In this document: positions 1 to 11,165 of the stretch, in pieces
How positions within the stretch are numbered: the first letter of the stretch is position 1
Layout: every line of letters starts with the position of its first letter
Assembly: GCA_911728435.2 (NCBI GenBank)
Contig: OU452199.1
Coordinates: forward strand, 16,812,860 to 16,876,859
Length of the DNA: 64,000 nt
Reading direction: 5' to 3'
DNA from: Apoderus coryli
Lineage: Eukaryota > Arthropoda > Insecta > Coleoptera > Attelabidae
Notes under the pieces: model-generated
What the model saw: the letters and a program-made list of their open reading frames with translations, nothing else
The model's database searches: none
Told to the model about the DNA's origin: nothing
Position numbers and translations under genes: made by a program

Positions 1-252
1 CTAAGTGCCGCAGCGACAACACAAAATAAAGTGTAGTAATCTATATCCGTCTGAAAGTACTGAATAAGTAAGATCAAATTAAACTGTAAAAGTATTCTAT
101 TTTTAACAAAAATAAATGGTGAACAAAATTTATAACCGGTGAGTATTTAATTACTTATTCGCGAGTGTTTTATCTGAGTACTACTAGTATAAGAATACGA
201 ATATATTTATTTTCATTACTAAATCATTTAAGGTTAGAATTTTAACGTTACA
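1..252 (-). repeat. 3' LTR, last 252 bases only
   Basis: It is identical to 7924-8175 over all bases compared. On the minus strand it begins TGTAACG, the usual TG start of an LTR. The remaining roughly 2.8 kb lie beyond the window start. Confidence 0.95.
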
Positions 253-272
253 ATTTCCCCCTCCCCTTCAGG
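253..272 (-). promoter_or_regulatory. Polypurine tract for plus-strand DNA priming
   Basis: On the minus strand a purine run (GAAGGGGAGGGGGAAAT) directly precedes the TG start of the 3' LTR. That is where a retroelement polypurine tract must lie. Confidence 0.88.
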
Positions 273-290
273 ACATTAACCCTAAAAGGG

Positions 291-3200
291 TTAATCATCG
301 CAATTCGGAACTTCTCGGAGGTCCTTCACATGCCAAACACCTTTTTCGTTCCCAATTTCGTCCCTCAACAGATACGTCCAAGGTGACACTCTCTTCTTAA
401 CATAGAAGGGCCCTACAAATTTAGGAGCAAACTTCTTCGTAAAAAATTTGGAAGCGTCCGAGAGAACAAAATTCCTTCTATATACAAGGTGATTTGGGAA
501 ATACTCCGCATGACGACTACGTAAATTATACCTAGCACAAGCTTTCTTTCCCGCCTCCTGCAATCTTCTCCGGACGTCCCTGTACAAAACTGAAAAGGCT
601 TGATTCCTAGTTTCCACGTCAGAATACACTGATTCCTCATGAGTAGTACCATCAATTACACGATTATAATCCTCTCCGGAAAGAGCTATGTTCCGTCCAT
701 AGTTGATAAAGAACGGCGAATGTTGAGTGGTCTCATGTTTCGCGGTTCTTAACGCACACGCAAGCTTGTCAATATTAGCATCCCATGCTTTGTGGTTATC
801 GCTAACATACATAGCGAGCAACGTCTTGAGCGTTCTGTTGACGCGCTCCGTTGGGTTCGCCCTGGGATGGTAGTTAGCGTTAAAACGAATTTTACAGCGA
901 TATGACTGAACAAACTTAGCGAATACATTACTCGTAAATTGTGGACCGTTGTCGCACAAGATTACTCTTGGAACACCAAAAAGAAGAAAGACCTGACTTT
1001 CTATTCGTTTAATCAATGTATTAGAGGTGGCATTTCTCAAGGGAAAAATTAATGAAAACTTTGACAGACAATCTGTCACCACTAAAATAAAGGAATTACC
1101 ATGGGAGGATCTAGGAAGAGGTCCCATCAAGTCCATTGCAATGATCTCCCATGGCAATTTCGGCACCTCATTCGGCACCATCTTATCGGGTACTAATTTA
1201 TTTGTAGGTTTATATTTGATACACAGGGAACATCGCTTAACAAAACGAGCAACATCTGCCAACATCTTCGGCCAGTAAAATCTTTCGCACAATCGAGCAT
1301 AGCTCTTATAGGTACCGAAATGACCAGCAAGCGCAGGTTCGTGCACCGAACGAATAATCTCCAACCGTTTCTCCTTTGGGACAACCTCCTTCCAATTGTC
1401 AACGTCTTGGGTAAGCCCGGGATAATTATCGGATTTAACATATTTCCACAATTTGCCGTCAGACCAACGCCAGTCACCCATTTTGGAGGGTTTCTCCCGT
1501 ATTTTTAGGATCATCTTTTTATACCAATTGTCCTTCACCTCCGAAGTATCAAAATTATCGCACACAGTTACCGCATCGATCACGGGAACGGACCTCGAGA
1601 GCAGGTCGGGGACAATATGGTCTTTGCCTTTACGATGGACGATGGTAAAATTGAACTGTTGAAGCTGCACTGCCCATCGAGCTAGACGTCCTGTGGGGTC
1701 TTTCAAATTTTGTAGCCATACCAGACTATAATGATCCGTGATCACCGTGAACGGTACTCCCTCTATATAGGGGCGAAGTTTAAGGACTGCCCAAAGCACG
1801 GCAAGGCACTCACGCTCTGTCGTAGAGAATTTTCGCTCTTGCTTCGTCAGGGATCTCGACAAGAAACATATCACACGGTCGCCGTCAGGATGGGGTTGCG
1901 TCAAGACAGCGCCCAAACCGTAACCACTAGCGTCCGTCTGGACCAAGAAAGGAAGATCGTAGTCGGGACAACTCAGGACAGGAGCCTTTACCAGACATCC
2001 CTTGATAGTTCGAAAAGCAGCATCGCATTCAGGAGTCCATTCAAATTTTCTATCCTTTTTAAGTAGGTTGGTAATAGGAGCAACGATGGTCGAAAAGTCC
2101 TTCACAAACCGGCGGTACCAGGAAAAGGTTCCGACAACCCTTCTAACTTCAGGAATGTTCTTTGGCGTGGGGAGTTCCAACATGGCTTTGACTTTATCCG
2201 GGTCCACGTGCAAACCCAAGCGGTCTACTACGTATCCCAGGTAACGCATCTGCGGTCTACAGAATTGGCACTTCTCAAAACTGACGGTGAGTTGGGCTTC
2301 ACGAAGTCTTCGGAATACTTCTTCTAAGATTTCCACATGCTTCTCGAAAGTTTGCGTCACCACAACCACGTCGTCCAGATATACGAACACGTAAGGTTCA
2401 AGACCGTCAAGAACGCCATCAATGAGTCTTTGCCAGGTAGCTGGTGCGTTATGGAGGCCAAACGGCATCCGCCGGAACTGAAACAACCCGCGGTTAGGAA
2501 CTGTGAAAGCAGTCATAGGACGGGAATCTTTGGCGACGGGAACCTGCCAATAAGCAGACTTGATATCAAGGCTCGAAAGGTACTGAGCTTGCTTTAGTTT
2601 GTCGAGGGTATCAGCTACCAGTGGAAGTGGGTAACTATCTCGCTCAGTTACGGAATTCAGCTTTCGATAGTCCACACAGAATCGATATCCGCCGTCCTTC
2701 TTTCGGACTAATAAAATGGGCGACGCCCAGGGGCTCTTGGAGGGCTCAACTACTCCTAACCGTAACATTTCGTCCAGCTCTTCATCAATATGTTTTTGGA
2801 TGACAGGGGAAACTCGGTAATACCGCTGTTTAATCGGACTGGAATTCGATACAATAACGTGCTCGACCCTACTAGTACAACCAAGGTGACCAGACATTAA
2901 GGCTTTATTGGACTCAATTAAATTCCGCAACGTAACCTGTTGCTGACCAGTAAGTATGCTGTCCTTAACTTCCATTAAGTCGAGATTGGAAGATCCAGCG
3001 AAATGCCACTCATTATGTCGGAGATCCGGCACTATTCCCATAGCACGCCAAAAATCCGCACCGAGGATCAGTAAATGGGGCAACTCAAGCACAACAATTA
3101 TTCTTAAGACACACACACGCTCTCTCAATACGAACGGTACCTCGCAAACACCTGCTCCCACACAGCGTTGACCATTGGCCACAGTACACGCAATAGAAAC

Positions 3201-3464
3201 TCCTGTGTCCAACTTCAACCCCAACTCCTTCAATAATTTCCATCCCGGAGCACCAACAATCGTGCGCGAAGCACCAGAATCTAAAAGGCCGAGAAATTCC
3301 CTACCAAATATATTTACACGAAGATATGGTCGCTCGTCATTGCCAGCGTTTTCGAGAACAAAATCGAGCACAGACTTAATTCTAGGGGGTACAGATAACG
3401 AAGAGGATGCGCTCACTAGGTCACCACCTAAGAGCGCCTTGGAGCGTTTCCCGACCGTGAACAA
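291..3464 (-). CDS. pol: Pol polyprotein: protease, reverse transcriptase, RNase H, integrase
   Basis: The frame is open for 1057 codons and makes the enzymes that copy and insert the element. The aspartic protease motif DSG is at residues 62-64 after LGLL. The RT has the YLDD catalytic box at 362-365, preceded by the FRRMPFGL segment. RNase H follows, with acidic residues at about D511, E551 and D577. Integrase has an HHCC zinc finger (H708, H715, C745, C748) and a DDE core at D778, D838 and E873; the last two are separated by 34 residues as expected. A GPF/Y-type module (VGPFYV) lies near the C-terminus. There is no chromodomain or env. The frame begins at a TTG, not an ATG, and overlaps the end of gag, so Pol is most likely made as Gag-Pol by -1 frameshifting. 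All catalytic residues I looked for are present. Confidence 0.96.
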   Translation of the reverse strand: MFTVGKRSKALLGGDLVSASSSLSVPPRIKSVLDFVLENAGNDERPYLRVNIFGREFLGLLDSGASRTIVGAPGWKLLKELGLKLDTGVSIACTVANGQRCVGAGVCEVPFVLRERVCVLRIIVVLELPHLLILGADFWRAMGIVPDLRHNEWHFAGSSNLDLMEVKDSILTGQQQVTLRNLIESNKALMSGHLGCTSRVEHVIVSNSSPIKQRYYRVSPVIQKHIDEELDEMLRLGVVEPSKSPWASPILLVRKKDGGYRFCVDYRKLNSVTERDSYPLPLVADTLDKLKQAQYLSSLDIKSAYWQVPVAKDSRPMTAFTVPNRGLFQFRRMPFGLHNAPATWQRLIDGVLDGLEPYVFVYLDDVVVVTQTFEKHVEILEEVFRRLREAQLTVSFEKCQFCRPQMRYLGYVVDRLGLHVDPDKVKAMLELPTPKNIPEVRRVVGTFSWYRRFVKDFSTIVAPITNLLKKDRKFEWTPECDAAFRTIKGCLVKAPVLSCPDYDLPFLVQTDASGYGLGAVLTQPHPDGDRVICFLSRSLTKQERKFSTTERECLAVLWAVLKLRPYIEGVPFTVITDHYSLVWLQNLKDPTGRLARWAVQLQQFNFTIVHRKGKDHIVPDLLSRSVPVIDAVTVCDNFDTSEVKDNWYKKMILKIREKPSKMGDWRWSDGKLWKYVKSDNYPGLTQDVDNWKEVVPKEKRLEIIRSVHEPALAGHFGTYKSYARLCERFYWPKMLADVARFVKRCSLCIKYKPTNKLVPDKMVPNEVPKLPWEIIAMDLMGPLPRSSHGNSFILVVTDCLSKFSLIFPLRNATSNTLIKRIESQVFLLFGVPRVILCDNGPQFTSNVFAKFVQSYRCKIRFNANYHPRANPTERVNRTLKTLLAMYVSDNHKAWDANIDKLACALRTAKHETTQHSPFFINYGRNIALSGEDYNRVIDGTTHEESVYSDVETRNQAFSVLYRDVRRRLQEAGKKACARYNLRSRHAEYFPNHLVYRRNFVLSDASKFFTKKFAPKFVGPFYVKKRVSPWTYLLRDEIGNEKGVWHVKDLREVPNCDD
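3409..3452 (-). promoter_or_regulatory. -1 ribosomal frameshift signal: GGGAAAC slippery site and hairpin
   Basis: The minus strand carries GGGAAAC at 3452-3446, read in the gag frame as G GGA AAC, the correct X XXY YYZ phase. Slipping back one base gives GGG AAA C, which is the pol frame. An 8-base spacer (3445-3438) leads to a two-part hairpin at 3437-3409: GCGCTC pairs with GAGCGC on the outside, and AGGT pairs with ACCT around a GGTG loop. The gag stop codon lies inside the hairpin. Phase, spacing and structure all match known retroviral -1 signals. Confidence 0.88.
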
Positions 3465-4756
3465 TCAGGGCAGGTAGCGATCGTGTAACCTTCACGTTTA
3501 CATCGAAAACATATTAGTTTTTTAGGCATGGCACAGCCAATAGCACGGTGGCCCGGTTGCTGACAACGGAAGCACACAATGGGCTTTACATTTCCCCTGG
3601 AGTTGCTGGAACTCGAACCAGAGATACTCAAGGTTTCCACACTTGTTTCGACCTCCGCGTACGCCAGGTCTGGCTCAAGGACATGAGAACGCCTAGAAGG
3701 CACAGAATAGTTTTCCACCGCGTCCCGACGTTCCTCCAACCGTCTACACAGCTTACGAAGTTCCATTATGGAATTTACCTCGACGAGGGCAAGATGGTTC
3801 TGATAGAACGGTGTCAGATTCCTCAACAGGATTCGCAGCTTGGCATCCTCCGAAATAGGACATGTCAGTCGCTTGAAGTACCCTTGCATCACGGCAATAT
3901 AAATACCAATCGACTCGTCAGGCCCCTGGGTTCTTCGCTTAATTTCGTCAAAAAGCTTTTCGTTATAGTTATCCGGCTGGAACTCTTCGCGCAGCAATGC
4001 TACGAACTCGTCCCAGGAACTGACTTCTTCGCGGTTTGCCAAGAAAAATTGGTACGCGCGCCCTGTAAATAAGTCGATTCCTGATTCCAGGAGGGTATCC
4101 TTGGGAACATGTCTTGCTATGCTTAGCTCGTTGCAGCGCTCAAGGAAAGCATTTAAGGATAAACCGCGTTTGTCACCGGAGAAGGACAAATTCCATTTAC
4201 TTGGGGGAACCGATTTGACGAATGACCTCGTGTCCACACCACTCGAACCAGGCACCGCTGCGGGATCAGATGCCGCGGCAAAACTGCTATTTGCTGCCGG
4301 TCGGCCCAGAAGACTCACGCTCAGAGGTATTTGTCGAGTCAAAGCATCAGCATCGTCGGCCTTTCTCGATAAGACATCCAGTAGAGCCAACACTCGGCCC
4401 AACAAAGATTCCTTTTTACCACGTTCGGCTTCATCAGTAGGTTCCATGTTGTCAAGGCGATTGAGTAGGTGGTGGAGTTTGGTCGTATACTTGGCGTGTT
4501 CACTTTTCTTATCAGAAGATACCGAGGGAATCACCTGTTCCAATTCAATAAGCTTGGTTTCCACGGCTGCCTCATCCTCAGAAAATATAAAGGGGTAAGG
4601 AGGGTACTTAATCGAGTCACCGCCCTTTTCCAACTGCAACGCTGATGACAATCTACCACGCATTTCCTCTACGGTTCCTACCGCGATGCCTCTGTACTTT
4701 AACTCGTACTGTAACTCATCCTGAGCCAGGCGATTGACGAGCAATCTTCTAGACAT
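3428..4756 (-). CDS. gag: Gag: capsid and nucleocapsid polyprotein
   Basis: The 442-codon frame starts at the first ATG after the leader. The middle third resembles the retrotransposon gag capsid family: an FSGDKRG segment, a W..F....EEF block and a QG.DESI..Y block. The C-terminus has two nucleocapsid zinc knuckles. The first, residues 395-408, is a proper CCHC (CX2CX4HX4C). The second, 416-429, has tyrosine 424 where histidine is expected (TAC for CAC, a single transition at 3487-3485). A further cysteine pair follows in PDC. Gag packages the RNA and forms the particle. Its end overlaps pol by 37 bases and carries the frameshift site. Confidence 0.93.
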   Translation of the reverse strand: MSRRLLVNRLAQDELQYELKYRGIAVGTVEEMRGRLSSALQLEKGGDSIKYPPYPFIFSEDEAAVETKLIELEQVIPSVSSDKKSEHAKYTTKLHHLLNRLDNMEPTDEAERGKKESLLGRVLALLDVLSRKADDADALTRQIPLSVSLLGRPAANSSFAAASDPAAVPGSSGVDTRSFVKSVPPSKWNLSFSGDKRGLSLNAFLERCNELSIARHVPKDTLLESGIDLFTGRAYQFFLANREEVSSWDEFVALLREEFQPDNYNEKLFDEIKRRTQGPDESIGIYIAVMQGYFKRLTCPISEDAKLRILLRNLTPFYQNHLALVEVNSIMELRKLCRRLEERRDAVENYSVPSRRSHVLEPDLAYAEVETSVETLSISGSSSSNSRGNVKPIVCFRCQQPGHRAIGCAMPKKLICFRCKREGYTIATCPDCSRSGNAPRRS

Positions 4757-5133
4757 TATGCTCGATTTTATTCTACACTATCAGGGTCAAAATTTACAAA
4801 TAGAAATATAATCTAACTATACCTACAATTTACTAGTACTACTTCCCACTCAAATATACAAAAATGGTTACAACTAACCGTACCAAATAACTGATATATC
4901 TAGCATCAAAAACCCCTTCAGTGAGAGACCTTTCAAATTAATTCTATATACCACAGAATCTCACCGAATTCAATCAAACTGCTAGTCTAATCGTAGCAAT
5001 AGAGACTTGTCTACCACGGAGATACACCTAAACTTCCAGCTCTAAGGGACCGAGAAAAAAAACTATTTTATAAATCGGCCTAAATGACCTCGAAATTCCG
5101 TAAAACGGCTTGAAATTTCCCTTGAAAATAGCA

Positions 5134-5152
5134 GGCCCCACGTTGGGCGCCA
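5134..5152 (-). promoter_or_regulatory. Primer-binding site for a tRNA 3' end
   Basis: On the minus strand the sequence TGGCGCCCAACGTGGGGCC lies six bases downstream of the 5' LTR end (5159). It starts with TGG, complementary to a tRNA CCA tail. I did not assign the tRNA species. Confidence 0.82.
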
Positions 5153-5158
5153 AAAATC

Positions 5159-8100
5159 TGTGGCGTATTTATTTATTTTATTTAAAGTTTAGTTAGAGTT
5201 AAGAGAAATCAAAAACCTTCATAAAGGACCAGCTGTACCTTAAATACTAGTTGAGAAGTACCAGAGAGGTAACCTGATGATGGCCGGCAACTAAACAGCG
5301 GAGACGGGCAATGGGATAAATGATATTAAACTGGGCACCACATAATTTTTGTTTTACATCATTGGGTCACCAAAAGATATCTTCAATACAAAATCATGAA
5401 ATTATTGAAGACTCACAATCTCATAAACAAGTACTAACTGTGTCCTTCCATATACCTGATAAGTACTAAGTCAATATACCAAACAGTATAAAATGAAACG
5501 CTGGCGTTCAAATCAATAAATTTAATAAAAAAACATTCGTTGGCTACCAGACCGTGTCAAGAGAGAAATTAGTAATTAAGAGTCACGTTAGAATACAGCA
5601 TGTATGATTATAACTTAGTGTAAATAATTACAATTCACCAAATTATACTATTAAATCATCGGCGAAATAAGAAAAATTGCCTACAATTCAATCATTAAGA
5701 GTCACGTTAAAATACAATATGAATGATTATATCTTCAGTGTAAATAGTTACAATTCACCAAATTGGCAAACTATATTGAATCATCAGCGAAATAGGAACA
5801 ACTGCCTAAATTCAACAAGCTACCGTGATATAATCACACATTACGGACGGCCCCCTTATACCCGACGTGCGCACGTTAAGTTCACAATGGAGTTACACGC
5901 GCCGTTTAAATTCAAATACCTAAAGAGGTAGCACGCAAGTGCAGCAGTAACCTAATCGTGACTGAAGGTCGTTACTTTATATATATACATGTACAAAATA
6001 TATCACTGCTATAACATCATAGGACTAAGCCTAGAACTATTCAGGAAAAAGTTAAATGAGGTGGCTGAAGGCCAAAATAATTATGTAAATTAAACTTACA
6101 GTTTGGTAGCACTCTACTTAACCTACGCTACTGTGTGGCATGACATCCTCAGCACCAACACGACTTCGGGTCATTCGGCATTACCGCGAATCTTACAAAA
6201 GTCCACGATCCATCACGCCCAGGTTCGGAATTGCACGAGGGTTCAACCAAGTTAGGCATCCCAAGGTGTAACCAGAGGTAGCTCCTCATGAGTGGGTGGT
6301 TCAAAAACGATCCCATGGACGGGAATAAATTAGCCAGAAAGTAGAACTGATCTACTCCTGAACCAGAAGTAGACTTTGACCTCACACTAAAACCCTAAAA
6401 GTACCAATACTTTTAGTATTTGAATATTCCCGTACCTTATTTATTACACTGACCTCTCGTCGGAGGGGTTCTTGGGTCAATTTGAAGTTTTAAATATCCT
6501 CGGTGGTGATTGAGGAGTTTTTAGAATGGACTAAAATATAAATTCACCAGTTAATATCAACCATTTAGCTGTAGAGAAGAATAGGCTACTCACGTGGTTT
6601 TAAGACAATCGTACTCCTGCTTTCCAAGCAGACGGGAGGTTCCAAAATATATTCCAAACAAATTCCAATATATTCTCACAATTTTCCCAATGCCAAAACG
6701 GCCCCAAATATTCCCCGTACGGGTTGAAAACTATTACCTCGAACAATTTTCTAATTTGGTCAAAGATGGCCGCCTAGCTGTTGTCTCAACCAACACCCAC
6801 ATGAAAAATGGCCAAAATCCAACAAGAAGGGCGGTGAATAGCCGGTATATCAGGTGATACCAAAACGGTCAATCAGAAATCCCTAAATGTCAATAATAGG
6901 GAGGTACCATTGTAGCAAAACAATCGATAGCCTCACGACAAAGTCGAAACTCAAATAAAAAGTCAAAACGCAATCGTTACCAAACGTTACGCCACTGGAA
7001 CAAGTCCCAACATTCCACTCCGCAATACAACACGCGTAATCACGAGTTATGTAACGTAAAAACAAGCTAACATATAGTCGTTCGCAATAGAATTGCATTA
7101 CGTGGCAACACCGAATTCGGCAAGCACGCATAATCAAACCGGCAACAGGACAATATGAAAATCACTAGCGTTGACACATATCAATGACAGTTTATGTTTA
7201 TCGTGGTTAGGTATATTTACTAGAAGAAATAAATAATTAAAACATTAATTATTTAACAAATATGTATGCACCAATCAGCCTAAAGTAATGTGGAATTATT
7301 AACCAAGTGGACAGAAATAAGGTAAGTATACGATCACATCATATTTACTCATATTTTCAACATATATCGTATGTCAACAAACAAGTACCGGTTAGGCTTG
7401 TTTATATCGCGAATAAAGGCAGAATTTTAATATAATTAAACTTATTTCCAGGGCAATATCGAAAGAGAACAGTAGATAAAAGTACAGCAATGTACCACCA
7501 GCATGATCAAACCGATCTATCAATAAATTAAGCCGACAATCGGACTTAAACAGTGATGGCACAGCAAAGCACTAAGGTGAACAAAATACTCGCAGATAAA
7601 ATGCAGGTAAGGCGTTAAAACAGGTAAAAATAAGTTAATCAAGTAGTAAACTATTTGTAGAAGTGCAATCGAGATGATCTGTTCAGAGATGGCTGTATAA
7701 CATAGGCGAAAACACCAAACACAGGCATAGACAGTTAAATAGGACTCTAATGACACAATCCTCACAGCACCGACCACGAACATTGCTAAAACTAACCCCA
7801 GAGTGTTACCACAAACGTATCCAAACGGTATGTACCATATAACTATTTACAAATATTACAAAATACCCTAAAGTTGCTTAACATGTTTCAGATATCCGCT
7901 GTTCTACGTTGTAGGAGAGAATGCTAAGTGCCGCAGCGACAACACAAAATAAAGTGTAGTAATCTATATCCGTCTGAAAGTACTGAATAAGTAAGATCAA
8001 ATTAAACTGTAAAAGTATTCTATTTTTAACAAAAATAAATGGTGAACAAAATTTATAACCGGTGAGTATTTAATTACTTATTCGCGAGTGTTTTATCTGA

Positions 8101-8175
8101 GTACTACTAGTATAAGAATACGAATATATTTATTTTCATTACTAAATCATTTAAGGTTAGAATTTTAACGTTACA
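5159..8175 (-). repeat. Complete 5' LTR, 3017 bp
   Basis: On the minus strand it runs from TGTAACG at 8175 to GCCACA at 5159, so the TG...CA ends are intact. It is bounded inside by the primer-binding site and outside by unrelated sequence. Small ORFs inside show no recognisable protein. The inner boundary is inferred from the TG/CA rule and the primer-binding site, because the other LTR is truncated. Confidence 0.87.
5576..5815. repeat. Tandem duplication inside the LTR, period about 119 bp
   Basis: Two adjacent copies (5576-5694 and 5695-5815) each start TTAAGAGTCACGTTA and contain GTTACAATTCACCAAATT or a close variant. They differ by scattered substitutions and a small insertion. Confidence 0.8.
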
Positions 8176-9194
8176 AAGGAACATGGAACGAGATTTATCG
8201 ACTGGAAGTTCATAGAAAAGTGGATATGACCACAGTCACTTGAATTTGGTTATTTTAATGTTGGTGTTAAAAACATGGTTCGAAATACCACTTGCGGATC
8301 GAAATGTTTCCTTTTTAGCCGGCAACGTAAAACTGCAGAGGAGCGGAATTCTGCACGATTGGAGATGTTATTCTGTCGGTTGTCCCTCGAACGCGTTATA
8401 TATAATAAAATATTACATTAGTTGGGTGTCATCATATGCATGCATATCAAATTCATCATAATTACTATAAAGTCAATAGTTCATCAATACACATTGCGAC
8501 GTGACAAAACAAGAAGTGAAGATATGTAGTCAAATAATATTTTTAGACTTGAAAACTATCTTCCGAAGTTCAGACGTAGCGTTGATTGATCTTATTCATG
8601 TTTCACAATTCCTAAAATTTATAAATAAAATATGCTGATGAAAGCAATGCTCTAAATTTTAATTCTTTTGGGGATAATGTAGAGAGTTGACCGCACTGTT
8701 GCAAGTCATACAAAAAAAATAGCAGACAAATTCTACAAAATATTAAAAACTAGAGTTTGCATTACCTTTGTACATTTGCGAAAACGTCAGTATATCTATT
8801 TTTAACGGAACGTACATAGCATACGAATTACAAGCCGACTCTAGAGATACGTTGAATGAAGGAGATAAGAGGGTTATACTGTAATAGTTTATAAAAGCAG
8901 CGACCCTCGAAAAGCTCTGCCCGGCAAAAATCTCTAGAGATACAGCACGCTTTTGATTGATGAACCGAAAGCCTATAGGGAAAACAATAATTGTTTTCTA
9001 ATTATTTTGTAATAAATAAACTTTCCATTCAGTGTTTTCGCAATCAAATAAGAGAAAAGAAACAGAGAAGTATAAATAATGGATGTGGTAAAATAATAAC
9101 AAAAAAAAGAACGTGGAAAATTGGTGATATTTGGTATATTTTATAATTACCGAATAAAATTAGATCCATATGATTAGGTTTACAGTTATTATTG
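8176..9194. other. No gene recognised
   Basis: AT-rich sequence directly right of the LTR element. A short open stretch near 8240-8460 has somewhat higher G+C but no recognisable domain. Confidence 0.5.
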
Positions 9195-10590
9195 CATTAT
9201 GCAAAATCGATGACTTCGCGATCTGCTCCTAGTTGTTCTTCACATCTAAGCCACACTTCTTCATGTTGTTGGCCAGTCCATCACGTCAGCTGGTGCTTGA
9301 CAATCATCGCCTCAATACTAGTTGTTTTAGCTTCCTCCTGAACGCTGATGTTTGTTCGTCGGTCCTGTCTTTTAATTCCAAGAATTCTTCGTGACATCGT
9401 TGATTGTTCATTTATAGGGTTTTTAAATGCATGCAGACTCACAGCTATACGTAAGGGTAGGATTATCGATTAGAAGACTTTCGTCTTCATACGACCAAAA
9501 AATGCTTTTGCCCATCTAATACGATGCTGAATCTCAGCAGCGATATTTGCGTTCGATGCGAGAATTCTACCGAGGTAAGAGAAACTCTCGATGTTCTGGG
9601 GGTCAATTCTCAAGCCAGGGACCAGCGCTCCCCGAGAGAAGAATGGCGGTGCTTCTCTTGAAATTTGTTGGTCCTGTATTTTCGACAAAAAGGATCAACT
9701 CCCTCCCTAATTTTTGAGAGAACAATGCTCTCTTGCTTTGGGGCAGTAGAGCCAAAGTTGAGAGAAAGGTCAGCTGATTTTTATTTATTGGCTGTTGATA
9801 TTATAGAACCTCACACACTATTTAATATATCCCAGAGCTTTTGGGCTTTTTTAAAACTAAATTCATTTGAAAATTTTTGTTTCCCTAAATACTTTTTATA
9901 TATTATATTCCACCATTAATGTTTTTTGTTCCGTATTTATTGGCGCTAGTAGCTTTCTTTTCTCAATCCTAAACAATCAACAATAGAGTAATCTGAAAAG
10001 GTCCATATTAGGAAAAGCACAAATACTCTGCCCTAAATTTTTAAAATAAACTTGCTCGCTTCTATCAAGCTCGAGAATCGCCCCCCTGAAGTCACTCTCC
10101 GTTAACTCGAAGATGTGATGGAACAGCCACAGTTATTGATGCAGGCTGGTAGAGAATATGTGTTTTCTTTGTATTCAGTTCAAGTCCGATACTCCTGTAC
10201 CCGCTGTTAAATTCATTTAGGATATATTGAAAATCCTCTTCTGTATCAGCTAAGACAACATTGTCATCCGAGTATTGTTGAAGCTCAATGACTGATATAG
10301 ATACGATCTTCGTCCCAGCTTGCAGTCTACGAAGATCGAAGAGTCCGCTCTCTATTCACCCCGGAAGTTCATCCTTAACAAGTTGAATGACCGTTCCAAC
10401 AAACATAGGAAACAAGGTTGATGAAATGACACAACCCTGCTTTACGCCAGTTGTTATTGAAAAGGGCTCTCCATCAGGTCCGCTGCTGTTGAGAACTGCT
10501 GCTTTCATATTATCGTGAAGGAGTCGAAGTATCCGGATAAATTTCTAGGGACATTATTTGAGCTTTATTATCCTCCACAGCATCAGCCTG
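9195..10590 (-). pseudogene. RTE-like non-LTR reverse transcriptase relic, interrupted
   Basis: On the minus strand 10590-10085 encodes RT blocks: LLHDNM, GVKQGCVIS and a degraded active site QYSDDN in place of YADD, then a LNTKKT-like segment. The C-terminal part continues at 9688-9195 with SFSYLGRIL, AEIQHRI and MSRRILGIK.QDRRTN, followed by IEAMI and HQLT. This order and wording are typical of RTE-clade elements. Stops and frame changes are frequent. About 400 bases (9690-10084) between the two halves do not fit the RT and look like a later insertion or replacement. Confidence 0.8.
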
Positions 10591-10604
10591 TATATATAAA
10601 CTGT

Positions 10605-11165
10605 AAACTTCAGTATCCCTGGGAAAGCTATATGCTCTTTCGTTACTGTTTTGGCTTCAATTCGTCTCTTCAGTTGTGGAAATACAACAAGACAGTTGAT
10701 TGATTTATTCATTTGGAAAATTGTTATTCTCGCTTAGTGAAAGCACTTTTGTGCAAAATTCCTAACATTCGAGAACTGTGCCAAATTCGGCTGTTGTAGC
10801 TCAGAACTTTGTGCAAGAATAGATGGCCATTTTCACTTGTGTCAAAAGACATTTGTTATCCGTGAAAAGCGAGAAGAAGTTTGACATTTGTCACTCGCAA
10901 TACGCACCGAGGTTTGACTTTTGTGACAAGACTTTTGTGAATAACACCCTTTATCTAAATACCAGGGTATATGGCTATGAGAACCATAAGTTCGAAAGGA
11001 GGAAAGATACGACACCCTTTCGTTGTGAATTTTAATACAATTCGTTTTCTTTAATAAACTAAAAGTTCCAATATATTTGGAAAAATATTCAGTTTCGCTG
11101 GGAGGGCTATGCTCTTTTGTTTCTGTTTCGACATCAATTCGTCTCTTCAGTTATGGAGATATATT
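10605..11165 (+). repeat. Diverged direct repeat, two copies about 490 bp apart
   Basis: The segments 10618-10682 and 11098-11160 share CTGGGA..GCTAT.TGCTCTTT and CAATTCGTCTCTTCAGTT with scattered changes. The origin is unknown. Confidence 0.65.

Larger units (their letters stand above)
1..8175 (-). mobile_element. Ty3/gypsy-class LTR retrotransposon with about 3-kb LTRs, 3' LTR cut by window edge
   Basis: Reading the minus strand gives 5' LTR (8175 to 5159), primer-binding site, leader, gag, pol, polypurine tract and 3' LTR (252 to 1, continuing outside). The pol order protease, RT, RNase H, integrase is that of the Ty3/gypsy class. No env-like ORF follows pol. The 252 bases of the left LTR visible here match the right LTR at a constant offset of 7923 with no difference that I found, and gag and pol are both open, so insertion was recent. 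From the LTR length the full element should be about 10.9 kb. Very long LTRs recall Woot of Tribolium and the Osvaldo/Ulysses group; that comparison is from memory. The 5-base flank on the right is AAAGG; the matching left target copy lies outside the window. Confidence 0.95.

Noticed and set aside
4101..4598. Plus-strand ORFs of 165-174 codons over 3548-4598
   Set aside because: These are antisense shadows of gag. The minus frame has the capsid and zinc-knuckle motifs.
6149..7783. Short ORFs inside the LTR
   Set aside because: No domain, weak coding character, and a location in an LTR. They are better seen as chance ORFs.
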